From UBA1672 sp963977495 (GTDB taxonomy: Bacteria; Pseudomonadota; Alphaproteobacteria; Micavibrionales; Micavibrionaceae), in contig CAXBOT010000009.1 of NCBI GenBank assembly GCA_963977495.1, forward strand, positions 1-61,779: DNA of 61,779 nucleotides, written 5' to 3'. Both the position numbers and the translations under genes were made by a program. A model generated the notes under the pieces. The model searched no databases. It was not told where the DNA came from and worked only from the letters and a program-made list of their open reading frames with translations. This document shows positions 35,804 to 43,914 of the stretch, piece by piece (positions within the stretch are counted from its first letter, which is position 1; every line of letters begins with the position of its first letter).

Positions 35804-36616
35804 ATGCATTACAGACTGCTTTCTTTTTTATCACTATTGATAACCGTTCTGTCCGCACCTGCTTATGCGCAGAGTGGGCATCTGACGCTCACAGGTTCAA
35901 GTACGGTTGCCCCCCTTGTCACCGAAATCGCAAAACGATTTGAAAAAACGCATTCCGGAACCAGAATTGATGTTCAAACAGGCGGCTCTGCCAGAGGCAT
36001 AAATGATGCCCGATCCGGACTGTCTGATATCGGCATGGTTTCACGCGCACTCAAAGCGAGCGAGAATGACCTAACTGCTTACACAATCGCTATGGACGGC
36101 ATAGGCATCATCTTGCACAAAGAAAATGGCATAAAAAAGCTCACAAATGATCAAATCATACATATTTATATTGGCCAGATTAACAATTGGAAAAATTTAG
36201 GGGGCAGAGATCTGCCAATCACAGTTGTTAACAAAGCCGAAGGACGTTCAACGCTTGAGCTATTCCTTAAATACTTTTCTTTAAAAAACAGCCAGATTAA
36301 GCCCAGCGTTATTATCGGCGATAATCAGCAAGGAATAAAAACGGTATCCGGTAACATTGGCGCTATTGGATATGTGTCAATTGGTACGGCGGAATATGAA
36401 ATAAAATCAGGCGCATCAATCAAGCTTCTTCCAATAATGGATATTGAGGCGACGACTGAAAACGTCAAGAACGGAACATTCCCTTTATCCAGACCGCTAA
36501 ACTTGGTGGCGAAAAACACTTCATCCCTACTACTCAATAAATTCATTCAGTACGCACAGTCACAGGAGGTTTATGATCTTGTCGAAGCACAGTTCTTTGT
36601 CCCTGTCGAACACTGA
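35804..36616 (+). CDS. pstS: PstS-like phosphate (arsenate?) binding protein
   Basis: 270 aa with a signal peptide ending PAYAQ (about residue 23). The oxyanion site blocks are visible: LTGSSTVAPL (about 29-38), QTGGSARGINDARSGLSDIGMVSR, and NKAEGRSTLELF. It captures phosphate in the periplasm for PstCAB. It overlaps pstC by 44 nt. Sitting in an operon with arsM, it may be a variant selective for phosphate over arsenate, or even deliver arsenate; sequence cannot decide. No phoU follows. Confidence 0.88.
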   Translation: MHYRLLSFLSLLITVLSAPAYAQSGHLTLTGSSTVAPLVTEIAKRFEKTHSGTRIDVQTGGSARGINDARSGLSDIGMVSRALKASENDLTAYTIAMDGIGIILHKENGIKKLTNDQIIHIYIGQINNWKNLGGRDLPITVVNKAEGRSTLELFLKYFSLKNSQIKPSVIIGDNQQGIKTVSGNIGAIGYVSIGTAEYEIKSGASIKLLPIMDIEATTENVKNGTFPLSRPLNLVAKNTSSLLLNKFIQYAQSQEVYDLVEAQFFVPVEH

Positions 36617-37448
36617 TAACATGGCCAACATGTTCTTAGGCATGTTTGCTGCTATCAGTTCCGTCTTGTTGCTGCTTGTCCTGTCATTTCTTGTTTATGA
36701 AACATGGCCCATAATAGCAGACGGACGGTTTTTTGAGTTTTTGAACGGCAGCAAATGGTATCCGCTAGAAGGCCAATTCGGCATGTTGCCGATGATCTTG
36801 TCCTCCATTGCGGTAATGGTCGGCGCGATAGCACTGGCCGGACCACTAGGTATTGCCAGCGCGGTTTTCCTGAGATTTTATGCTCGGGGGTCCGTCGAAC
36901 GGTTCTACCGACTTATTTTATATGTTTTGGCGGGTATTCCCTCTGTGGTTTTTGGCTTGTGGGGACTGACGGAACTTGTGCCGCTTATAACGAAGCTCCA
37001 CCCTCCCGGAACCAGCCTGCTTGCCGCTACACTGGTTTTGGCTCTTATGATATTACCAACCGTCGCCATCACAAGCACTGCGGCCTTGAAATCAATTCCT
37101 GAAAATATTCTATCTGGTGCAAAAGCCCTTGGTCTTTCGCGACAAGGTCAAATCTTACATATTGCAATCCCAGCGGCCAAAACAGGTATTTACAGTGGTC
37201 TCCTGCTATCCATGGCGCGGGCATTAGGCGAGACTATGGCTGTTGTTATGGTTGCTGGAAATGTTGTGCAGTACCCGACCGGACTATTCCAACCGATCAG
37301 AACCTTAACAGCCAATATCGCTTTGGAAATGGCATATGCTATGGACGGCCATCGCGCCGGATTGTTCGCAGCAGGCTTAATCCTGACGCTACTGGTTCTA
37401 ATCCTCTCAATATTAGCAAGCAAAGCCTCAAAAGGGAGGTTTGTATGA
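36573..37448 (+). CDS. pstC: Phosphate ABC transporter permease PstC
   Basis: 291 aa with six helices. LAGIPSVVFGLWGL (about 117-130) and the EAA-type loop GAKALGLSRQGQILHIAIPAA (about 182-202) are PstC hallmarks. AGGAGG precedes the ATG at 36573 by only 3 nt; the TTG two codons later has ideal 9-nt spacing and may be the true start. It overlaps pstS and, by 4 nt, pstA. Confidence 0.9.
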   Translation: MILSKHSSLSLSNTDNMANMFLGMFAAISSVLLLLVLSFLVYETWPIIADGRFFEFLNGSKWYPLEGQFGMLPMILSSIAVMVGAIALAGPLGIASAVFLRFYARGSVERFYRLILYVLAGIPSVVFGLWGLTELVPLITKLHPPGTSLLAATLVLALMILPTVAITSTAALKSIPENILSGAKALGLSRQGQILHIAIPAAKTGIYSGLLLSMARALGETMAVVMVAGNVVQYPTGLFQPIRTLTANIALEMAYAMDGHRAGLFAAGLILTLLVLILSILASKASKGRFV

Positions 37449-38275
37449 CCTCGCGCATGTTTGACGCCATGATCCTCTCCAGTTCACTCTTTGTAAGCAT
37501 CATCTTCGTCTGGATTACGGGGGATGTTTTATTGAAAGGCCTCGTCCATCTTTCATGGGATTTTCTCATCTCAGCCCCTGAAAATTCCGGACGCTCGGGA
37601 GGTATCGGCCCCATTCTGGTTTCAACTGCCGCCCTCTTATTTATTGCATTAAGCGTCGCCATACCTCTGGGTCTTGCCACCGCTATATGGCTTTCGGAAT
37701 TCGCAAAGGATAATGAAAGATTTGCCACAATAACCAGCCTCACACTCGACGTCCTCGCCGGTATCCCTTCCATTGTATATGGTTTATTTGGCAACGCATT
37801 TTTCTGCGTCTTTTTGGGGCTTGGCTTTTCAATTTTATCTGGCGGCCTTACATTGGCTTTTATGATCCTTCCTGTGTTTATACGTACGTGTGAAGCAGGA
37901 TTGTCTGCAGTGAACACGCATTGGCGGCAAGGTGGTCACGCCCTTGGTATTACAAGAATTTCAACAGTTTGGCACATTCTCCTACCGGCGGCCTCTCCAG
38001 CAATTATTGCAGGCTTAATTCTAAGTATTGGCCGCGCGACAGCTGAAACAGCGGCACTCATTTTTACAAGCGGATATGTTGATCGTATGCCCGGATCAGT
38101 AATGGATTCAGGACGCGCCCTTTCCGTGCATATTTATGATTTATCAATGAATGTCACAGGCGGCGACCAAGCCGCCTACACATCGGCGCTCACCCTTATT
38201 TGTATCATTATTGTTTTGAACATTTCGGCGCAGATAATAATGAATCGATGGCTTCATAGGAGAATAGTCAAGTGA
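37445..38275 (+). CDS. pstA: Phosphate ABC transporter permease PstA
   Basis: 276 aa with six helices. GIGPILVSTAALLFIALSVAIPLGLATAIW and LDVLAGIPSIVYGLFGN are typical PstA segments; the ABC-contact loop is HWRQGGHALGITRISTVWHILLPAASP. It overlaps both neighbours by 4 nt, so the transporter is translationally coupled. Confidence 0.9.
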   Translation: MTSRMFDAMILSSSLFVSIIFVWITGDVLLKGLVHLSWDFLISAPENSGRSGGIGPILVSTAALLFIALSVAIPLGLATAIWLSEFAKDNERFATITSLTLDVLAGIPSIVYGLFGNAFFCVFLGLGFSILSGGLTLAFMILPVFIRTCEAGLSAVNTHWRQGGHALGITRISTVWHILLPAASPAIIAGLILSIGRATAETAALIFTSGYVDRMPGSVMDSGRALSVHIYDLSMNVTGGDQAAYTSALTLICIIIVLNISAQIIMNRWLHRRIVK

Positions 38276-39111
38276 CGACAGAGAATAAAATACAATCACC
38301 CTATACAATCGGGGAAATAGAGGTTGGCGAGCCCTGTTGCTTGCCTGTACCGCATCTTGAAATCAAAGATTTACAAATTTCATATGATAACAAAACAGTG
38401 CTGGATAATGTCTCACTGGATATTTACAAAGGGTGTATCACCGCGCTTATTGGCCCATCGGGCTGCGGGAAAACCAGCTTCCTGTCTGCCTTGAATAAAC
38501 TTTTGGACTTAAAGAGCAATGCGCGTGTTTCGGGGGAAATACATTTTGAAGGACAAGATCTTATTGGTGATGACATTGATGTTTTAAAGCTACGGCGCCG
38601 GATTGGAATGATTTTTCAAACCCCTAACCCGTTTCCGATATCTATTTACCGAAACCTAGACCTGCCATTAAAAGAGCATGGCATCAAAAATCGTAAAATC
38701 AGGCAACAAAAAATTGAAAAAGCTCTCAAAGATGTGGGACTATGGGAAGACGTAAAAGATCATCTGGATAAATCAGCACTACAATTATCAGGCGGACAAC
38801 AGCAACGCTTATGTATAGCCAGAGCTTTAGTCCTAGAGCCTGAAATATTATTAATGGATGAACCATGCAGCGCGCTAGACCCCATTTCCTCCAAAGTCGT
38901 GGAAAATCTGATTAAAAGCCTAAAAGGTCATTATACAATCATCATCGTTACCCATAATTTGGCACAGGCAAAACGTGTTGCCAATTACGCCGCCTTTTTC
39001 TGGATGAAAGAGCGTGTGGGAAAACTTATTGAATTTGGCCAATGCCATCATTTATTCGAAAACCCCGGACATGAATTAACCGCAGCATATGTTTCCGGTG
39101 AAGCAGGATAA
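38272..39111 (+). CDS. pstB: Phosphate ABC transporter ATPase PstB
   Basis: 279 aa with a GTG start in a 4-nt overlap with pstA. Walker A GPSGCGKTS, FQTPNPFPISIYRN typical of PstB, signature LSGGQQQRLCIARAL, Walker B ILLMDEPCSALDP, and H-loop VTHNLAQAKR. The N-terminal about 25 residues precede the ABC domain and contain a Cys pair (GEPCCLPVP) unusual for PstB; a role in metalloid contact is only speculation. Confidence 0.92.
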   Translation: MTTENKIQSPYTIGEIEVGEPCCLPVPHLEIKDLQISYDNKTVLDNVSLDIYKGCITALIGPSGCGKTSFLSALNKLLDLKSNARVSGEIHFEGQDLIGDDIDVLKLRRRIGMIFQTPNPFPISIYRNLDLPLKEHGIKNRKIRQQKIEKALKDVGLWEDVKDHLDKSALQLSGGQQQRLCIARALVLEPEILLMDEPCSALDPISSKVVENLIKSLKGHYTIIIVTHNLAQAKRVANYAAFFWMKERVGKLIEFGQCHHLFENPGHELTAAYVSGEAG

Positions 39112-39134
39112 AACTTATAACCAAGGAGAAAAAA

Positions 39135-40175
39135 ATGACGACACAGATAATTGAAGACGTTCAGGATTATTACGGCAAGGTTCTTGAAACCAGCGAAGAT
39201 TTGAAAACAAGCGCCTGCTGCCCGTTAGAAGCCCCGCCCGCATTTATCAGGCAGTACCTTAAAAACGTACATGACACAGTGCAGGCCAAATTCTACGGGT
39301 GCGGCTCGCCTATTCCGCTGGCTGCCAAAGGGTGCACCATTCTTGATTTGGGATGCGGCACAGGCCGCGATGCCTATATCCTCAGCCAGATTGTCGGCGA
39401 AGACGGCAAAGTCATTGGCGTTGATATGACCGATGAACAGCTTACCGTTGCCAATCAATATGTCGGCTGGCATATGGATAAATTTGGCTTTAAAGCGCCG
39501 AATGTCATATTCAAAAAAGGTTATATCGAGGATTTGAAGTCAGCCGATATCGCCGATGAAAGCATTGATATCGTAATCTCGAACTGTGTGATTAACCTGT
39601 CCGCAGATAAACAAAAAGTGTTTGAAGAGATCCACCGCGTTTTGAAACCGGGCGGTGAGCTATATTTCTCTGATGTTTTTGCCGGACGGCGTATTTCCAA
39701 AGAACTGCAAACCGATAAAATCATGCTCGGTGAATGTTTGGGCGGCGCGCTATATACGGAAGATTTCCGCCGCATGATGACGCAAATCGGTATTGCCGAT
39801 ACCCGTACATTATCGAAACGACTTTTGACACTCGATGATCCCGACATTCAGAACAAAGCAGGCATGATTGATTTCTATTCTATGACCGTTCGCGCCTTCA
39901 AAGTCGATCTGGAAGATATTTGCGAGAATTACGGACATGTCGCCTATTACAAAGGCACAATCCCGGAATATCCGCACAGTTTCGTTCTGGACGATCACCA
40001 TGAATTCAAAACGGGCATGCCTGTGCCGGTTTGCGGCAATACGGCCAATATGCTCGGGCAAACGCGCTTTAAGGATCATTTCCGCATAGACGGCGATTTC
40101 TCAACGCATTACGGTGTATTTGATTGCGCGCCCGCCCCTTCTACCGGCAGCACGCAAGAGGGAGCCTGTTGCTAA
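39135..40175 (+). CDS. arsM: Arsenite S-adenosylmethionine methyltransferase ArsM
   Basis: 346 aa. SAM motif ILDLGCGTGRDAY (about 71-83). The arsenic-binding cysteines are visible: C28/C29 in LKTSACCPLE, C56 in FYGCGS, C151 in SNCVINLS and C201 in LGECLGG. The N-terminal YYGKVLETSEDLKTSACC is the usual ArsM opening. It ends in a Cys pair (EGACC). It methylates As(III), yielding mono- to trimethyl arsenicals and the precursor for arsenosugars. AAGGAG precedes the start. It lies between pstB and two arsenosugar-associated genes. Confidence 0.93.
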   Translation: MTTQIIEDVQDYYGKVLETSEDLKTSACCPLEAPPAFIRQYLKNVHDTVQAKFYGCGSPIPLAAKGCTILDLGCGTGRDAYILSQIVGEDGKVIGVDMTDEQLTVANQYVGWHMDKFGFKAPNVIFKKGYIEDLKSADIADESIDIVISNCVINLSADKQKVFEEIHRVLKPGGELYFSDVFAGRRISKELQTDKIMLGECLGGALYTEDFRRMMTQIGIADTRTLSKRLLTLDDPDIQNKAGMIDFYSMTVRAFKVDLEDICENYGHVAYYKGTIPEYPHSFVLDDHHEFKTGMPVPVCGNTANMLGQTRFKDHFRIDGDFSTHYGVFDCAPAPSTGSTQEGACC

Positions 40176-40191
40176 CCATGAGGATACTCTT

Positions 40192-40800
40192 TTGCTTGAA
40201 AATGTAAGCATCATCATTCCGGTTGCGCCAAACGAACCTGCATTGGAAACTCTGCTGCAGGACCTGAAATACTGCCGGAATGAGATTATCACGTCATCCG
40301 AAGGCACCCGCGCCAAAAGCCTGAATGCCGGCGCAGCAAAAGCCACCAAAGATTTTTTATGGTTTTTACACGCTGATAGCCGCGTTTCTGCCGAAAATAT
40401 TATCGAGATTGCACAAGCCACACGAATGAAAACACATAATATTCACTATTTCAAACTGGCCTTCGAAGGGCGCGGACTGCCCACACTTAACGCTTGGGGA
40501 GCCAATATGCGCTCCCGTCTGTTTGGAACTCCCTTTGGAGATCAAGGCTATTGTCTTTCGAAACGTAACTTCCACAAAGTCGGTGGGTATCCAGAAGATG
40601 TTCCTTATGGAGAAGATCTGATGTTTATTTGGAGAGCGCGACAAGCAGGCATACGCTTAAATGCCCTTTCATCATCATTAAGAACGAGCCCGCGAAAATA
40701 TATGGTGCATGGCTGGGGAAAATTAACATTACTTTATCAATGGCGCTGGATATCAATGTCTTTGCCCGAAATAGCTAAGCTCATGAGGGGGCATAAATGA
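40192..40800 (+). CDS. TIGR04283-type glycosyltransferase linked to arsenosugar synthesis
   Basis: About 202 aa from a TTG start with AGGA 7 nt upstream. The in-frame ATG at 40114 would overlap arsM by 62 nt with an out-of-frame arsM-derived N-terminus, so TTG is preferred. GT2-like core: VSIIIPVAPNEPALETLL, then LNAGAAKATKDFLWFLHADSR and TPFGDQGYCLSKRNF. The usual donor loop (DGGSxDGT) after the second strand is missing; the sequence goes from EIITSSEGTRA directly to the NAGA helix. The family is tied to arsenosugar loci by co-occurrence. It overlaps the next gene by ATGA. Confidence 0.8.
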   Translation: MLENVSIIIPVAPNEPALETLLQDLKYCRNEIITSSEGTRAKSLNAGAAKATKDFLWFLHADSRVSAENIIEIAQATRMKTHNIHYFKLAFEGRGLPTLNAWGANMRSRLFGTPFGDQGYCLSKRNFHKVGGYPEDVPYGEDLMFIWRARQAGIRLNALSSSLRTSPRKYMVHGWGKLTLLYQWRWISMSLPEIAKLMRGHK

Positions 40801-41456
40801 CAACAGCAATAGCCACGTTTGCGAAAACGCCTTCCTTATCACCCGTGAAAACGAGATTAGCCAAAACAATTGGGACCGATTTGGCTCTTAAATTTTATTT
40901 ACTCAGCCTTTCCACAGTAAAGGGAATCGTCAACAAAGTCGATGCACAACCTTACTGGGCCATCGCTGAAAAGAACGGCATAAAAAACCCTCTATGGGCG
41001 GATTACAAAGCACTCTATACCGAAGAAGGGTGTCTTGGGCTGCGGCAACACTATATCTATGAAAAGCTATTGTCCAAACATGATCGTGTCATTCTTATTG
41101 GATCAGATACGCCACAGATTTCAAAGAACCTGCTCGACGATGCGATCATCGCACTGGATAGCAATGATTTTGTTATTGGTCCTGCCACTGATGGAGGATA
41201 TTACTTGTTCGGGGGACGCTTGTCCTTACCTGCAAAAACATGGACCTCCGTTCCATGGAGTAGCCACCTTACACGAGAGCGCCTTGAAGCGCTTCTTCCC
41301 ACGAAGGCACACCATTTACCGACATTGACGGATGTGGATACACAGCAAGATTTGCATCTGGTCACAAAGGAAATGCCCGAAGAACAAACTCATGAACAAC
41401 AAAAAGTCATAGAGTGGATCAAGAACCATGAACGTCCTGTTTCTATGCACGGGTAA
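40797..41456 (+). CDS. TIGR04282-type (DUF2064) glycosyltransferase linked to arsenosugar synthesis
   Basis: 219 aa. Nucleotidyl/glycosyltransferase-A blocks: FAKTPSLSPVKTRLA (about 8-22), LIGSDTPQI (about 100) as the metal motif, GPATDGGYYLFGG, and LTDVDTQQDL. It usually sits next to TIGR04283, as here. Together with arsM this makes a minimal arsenosugar-associated set; the reaction is not proven. Its last 29 nt overlap a truncated arsC-like start. Confidence 0.85.
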   Translation: MTTAIATFAKTPSLSPVKTRLAKTIGTDLALKFYLLSLSTVKGIVNKVDAQPYWAIAEKNGIKNPLWADYKALYTEEGCLGLRQHYIYEKLLSKHDRVILIGSDTPQISKNLLDDAIIALDSNDFVIGPATDGGYYLFGGRLSLPAKTWTSVPWSSHLTRERLEALLPTKAHHLPTLTDVDTQQDLHLVTKEMPEEQTHEQQKVIEWIKNHERPVSMHG

Positions 41457-41469
41457 TGCCGCACGATAG
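41428..41469 (+). pseudogene. Remnant of an arsenate reductase/LMW protein phosphatase start
   Basis: The 13 codons read MNVLFLCTGNAAR, then TAG. This is the N-terminal strand and the complete CX5R phosphate/arsenate loop of LMW-PTP-type ArsC. Nothing recognisable follows; the convergent radical SAM gene ends 18 nt later. The rest of the gene was evidently deleted. The match is too specific for chance and fits the arsenic context. It also lies inside the last codons of the previous gene. Confidence 0.75.
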
Positions 41470-41486
41470 CGAGTGACTAAACCTGA

Positions 41487-42434
41487 CTATTTTTCTGAAA
41501 CCGAACATGCCCCACCACCAAGAACACAAAATTTAGCACAATGCGGATGGTTCAGGTGCACTGATTTCGAGGCTTCTGCTAATGTCTGCCCCATATTAAA
41601 TTTCTGGGCATACGCAAGCAACGTGCAGGCCATGACGGAGGGTTTTTCGTCGCCTTTTCGCTTAACCACCATACGTGAACTAGAGCACATCATATCATCT
41701 GGATGAACGCCCAAAATGTCCCAGCAAGCCGTTGTAATTTCCGGAACAGGAACATTTTCATCCATTTCGGGGAACAGCATTAATTGTTTGGGATCTTGCG
41801 CATCAATTTTAATGTCGTTTTCCTTAAAGAAGACATCAAACCCATCCCTGAGTACCTGTTCATCTTCTCCCCATCTCGTTCGGCCAGCTATATCAATCGT
41901 AAAGCCCTTATCAGACAGCCATTTTAGCCCCAGCATCATGGGCTCCCATGATCTTAATCCACGCTCCTCTTCATGAAGCACCCGCTTGAAATGATCGACA
42001 GACACACGAATGGTGAGTAGAGCCCCATACTTCTCCTTCAAAAGCAGTAATTCGTCTTCACATTTCATCATAGGACGCATGGCATTCGTTAGAACCAACA
42101 ATTGCAAACCACGATCCAGACATTCTCTCATAATCGGAATAATATCCGGATTCATAAACGGCTCACCGCCTGTAATGCCTATTTCCTTAGTCGGATACCC
42201 CTCTTCGGCAATCTCATCTAGATAAGCTGTCACTTCTGCGTGGGTTAAATAAACAAGCGCATCATTTGTAGGCGTAGATTCAATATAGCAATTCTGGCAA
42301 GCCAGATTGCAGAGCGTTCCGGTATTGAACCATAAAGTCCTGAGGGCTGTTAAATCGACCCATGCTCTTCTCTCACCCCTAGCTGTCAGCAGCGGGTCAT
42401 CAAATTTTTTCCTTTGTAGCGTATCTATCGTCAT
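41487..42434 (-). CDS. Radical SAM enzyme with C-terminal Cys cluster, arsenic-locus neighbour
   Basis: 315 aa. The 4Fe-4S site is CNLACQNC (about residues 37-44), followed by GITGGEPFMNP for SAM binding. The C-terminus has a SPASM-like set of cysteines (ACTLLAY; HPHCAKFCVLGGGAC) that may hold an auxiliary cluster. It does not look like ArsS. It converges on the arsM operon and has a SigF-like promoter, so it probably belongs to the same response. Substrate unknown. Confidence 0.82.
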   Translation of the reverse strand: MTIDTLQRKKFDDPLLTARGERRAWVDLTALRTLWFNTGTLCNLACQNCYIESTPTNDALVYLTHAEVTAYLDEIAEEGYPTKEIGITGGEPFMNPDIIPIMRECLDRGLQLLVLTNAMRPMMKCEDELLLLKEKYGALLTIRVSVDHFKRVLHEEERGLRSWEPMMLGLKWLSDKGFTIDIAGRTRWGEDEQVLRDGFDVFFKENDIKIDAQDPKQLMLFPEMDENVPVPEITTACWDILGVHPDDMMCSSSRMVVKRKGDEKPSVMACTLLAYAQKFNMGQTLAEASKSVHLNHPHCAKFCVLGGGACSVSEK

Positions 42435-42474
42435 AAAATGCCTTTTATACTAATGGATTTATTCAGAAACAGGC

Positions 42475-42502
42475 ATTCTCGCAGCAGCCAAAAAAAGTTA
42501 CA
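42475..42502 (-). promoter_or_regulatory. SigF-like promoter of the radical SAM gene
   Basis: The reverse strand reads TGTAACT-N16-AGAAT: perfect -35 and spacing, one mismatch in the -10. It ends 41 nt before the start codon, the same leader length as at TVP38-DUF547. Confidence 0.5.
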
Positions 42503-42573
42503 AAAATGTACCGCGAGAGAAAACAATGTGGCTTCCAAACTCTAAATACAACATAAGCGATTTATTTTATTGA

Positions 42574-42596
42574 TTGCGGGGGTAGGATTTGAACCT
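42574..42596. repeat. Left attachment repeat (displaced tRNA-fMet 3' fragment)
   Basis: A 23-bp exact copy of 53722-53744 (begins TTGCGGGGGTAGG, ends GAACCT). It corresponds to the acceptor and T-arm part of the tRNA; similarity decays immediately after it, and the encoded CCA is not kept on the outer side (TGA instead of TGG). Confidence 0.88.
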
Positions 42597-42973
42597 CGAT
42601 AACTCTACTCGCGGGTAACCCCTTGTTCCGAGCCATTTATGAGCTTCAATCTTTCTCATAAAACGGACATTCTGTAACAGAATTGTAACACTTTCTGTAT
42701 CACTTTTAAAGAAAGATTAGTGGACTTAACTATTATGTTTTAGCCCCCATTTCACAGCAAAACGTTTCTCTAAGGTGGGGGGAGGAAAAATAAGGGGGAG
42801 TCTGTTTGTTATAGTTAAGGTGCACCGGAATTTTTGGTGTATTTTTCTAAAAAATATATCGTTATGATTTTGTCATATTTGTTACAATTTCTGTTTTCGT
42901 CCCAAAGTAAGCGTTAAGGAATCTAAACAATCTAATAAACTGTTTTAGCACTTAATTAGGAGATTAAAGTTTT
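42597..42973. other. Gene-free left end of the element
   Basis: 377 nt without a credible ORF. It contains a nested inverted repeat: CTTAACTAT (42725-42733) with ATAGTTAAG (42811-42819) outside, and CCCCCA (42744-42749) with TGGGGG (42776-42781) inside. Then comes a G-rich tract and an AT-rich run ahead of the next gene. Possibly a structured RNA or an excision/recombination accessory region; otherwise nothing recognisable. Confidence 0.45.
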
Positions 42974-43492
42974 ATGGGAGTTACAATTCATTTTGAAGGC
43001 CAATTAAAGAATGATGAAGTTAGCTACAAAGGTATTATTGAAGAAGCAATCGCCTTTGCAGATAGTTATGGCATGGAACACAAGCCAATTTATGAGGCGT
43101 GTAAAAAACTATCTAGAGTCAGGGAAGAAGAACCTTGGGATTATGAAGGGCCCGTAAAGGGATTAAAGATAATACTCGATGATCATTGCGATCCGCTTTT
43201 TCTAGAGTTTGACGAGACGTTATATATACAAGAGTTTATCAAAACTCAATTTGTTGGAGCTGAAACTCATATAATTGTAATCCAATTACTTCGATCATTT
43301 AAAAAGTTCTTCGTAAATTTAATAGTCGAGGATGAAGCTGAATATTGGGATACTTCAGATAAAAAACTTCTTGAGGAACATATAGCGAAAGTTAATTCAG
43401 TTATTGAAGATCAATTGAAAAGCAATCCCAAGCTGTCTGGGCCTGTAAGAAGTTCCGATGGTAGAATATTAGATCTTGTCGAAAACGACTAA
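42974..43492 (+). CDS. Unknown acidic protein, first gene of the element
   Basis: 172 aa, soluble, rich in Glu/Asp. It opens MGVTIHFEGQLKNDEVSYKG. I have a faint memory of MGVTIHFEG-type openings in hypothetical proteins from scattered bacteria, but no function. No signal peptide or membrane helix. AGGAG is about 11 nt upstream of the start. It sits alone 380 nt inside the left end, typical for cargo. Confidence 0.65.
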   Translation: MGVTIHFEGQLKNDEVSYKGIIEEAIAFADSYGMEHKPIYEACKKLSRVREEEPWDYEGPVKGLKIILDDHCDPLFLEFDETLYIQEFIKTQFVGAETHIIVIQLLRSFKKFFVNLIVEDEAEYWDTSDKKLLEEHIAKVNSVIEDQLKSNPKLSGPVRSSDGRILDLVEND

Positions 43493-43590
43493 ATAAATGA
43501 TCAAAAGGCAAAGATCCGCCATAAGAAAGATTCACTGTAACCCGTCAGCAAAAGTTGAACAGATGATGTGGCATTGTTAAGGTAAACATC

Positions 43591-43914
43591 ATGAGTGAAG
43601 AAGAACAAATAGAATATAAATTAAAAACAAAAACTATGTGGCAATGGATTATCGTTTTGTGTCTTTTACTAATGGTTATTAGTTTTTTTTCTATATCAGT
43701 TAGGCGTCAGATATGTGAGTTGACTTCAATTTGCTATTATACATGTGATAAAGATTCCAAGACACTTGATGCTACTATTTGTAATGAATCAGCTTGTACA
43801 GGAATTTATGTATCTTGCGAGAATAGTGAAGCCATAAAGCGACAAAAACTACTGTCGAACATCAAATCACTATTCGGCTTGTCTAGTAAAAGGGGAGCAC
43901 CACACAATGACTAA
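43591..43914 (+). CDS. Small membrane-anchored Cys-rich protein
   Basis: 107 aa with one membrane helix (about residues 18-36). A Cys-rich outer part follows (CELTSICYYTCDKDS, then CNESACTGIYVSC) and a basic tail. Six to seven cysteines in 45 residues suggest disulfides or metal binding outside the membrane. Family not recognised. Its last codons overlap a possible 29-codon ORF. Confidence 0.6.
   Translation: MSEEEQIEYKLKTKTMWQWIIVLCLLLMVISFFSISVRRQICELTSICYYTCDKDSKTLDATICNESACTGIYVSCENSEAIKRQKLLSNIKSLFGLSSKRGAPHND

Noticed and set aside
40114..40191. ATG start for the TIGR04283 gene inside arsM
   Set aside because: The N-terminal extension is out-of-frame arsM sequence; TTG 40192 has AGGA at proper distance.
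41487..42434. Naming the radical SAM gene arsS
   Set aside because: The N-terminal Cys motif and length differ from what I know of ArsS; only the location suggests arsenic.
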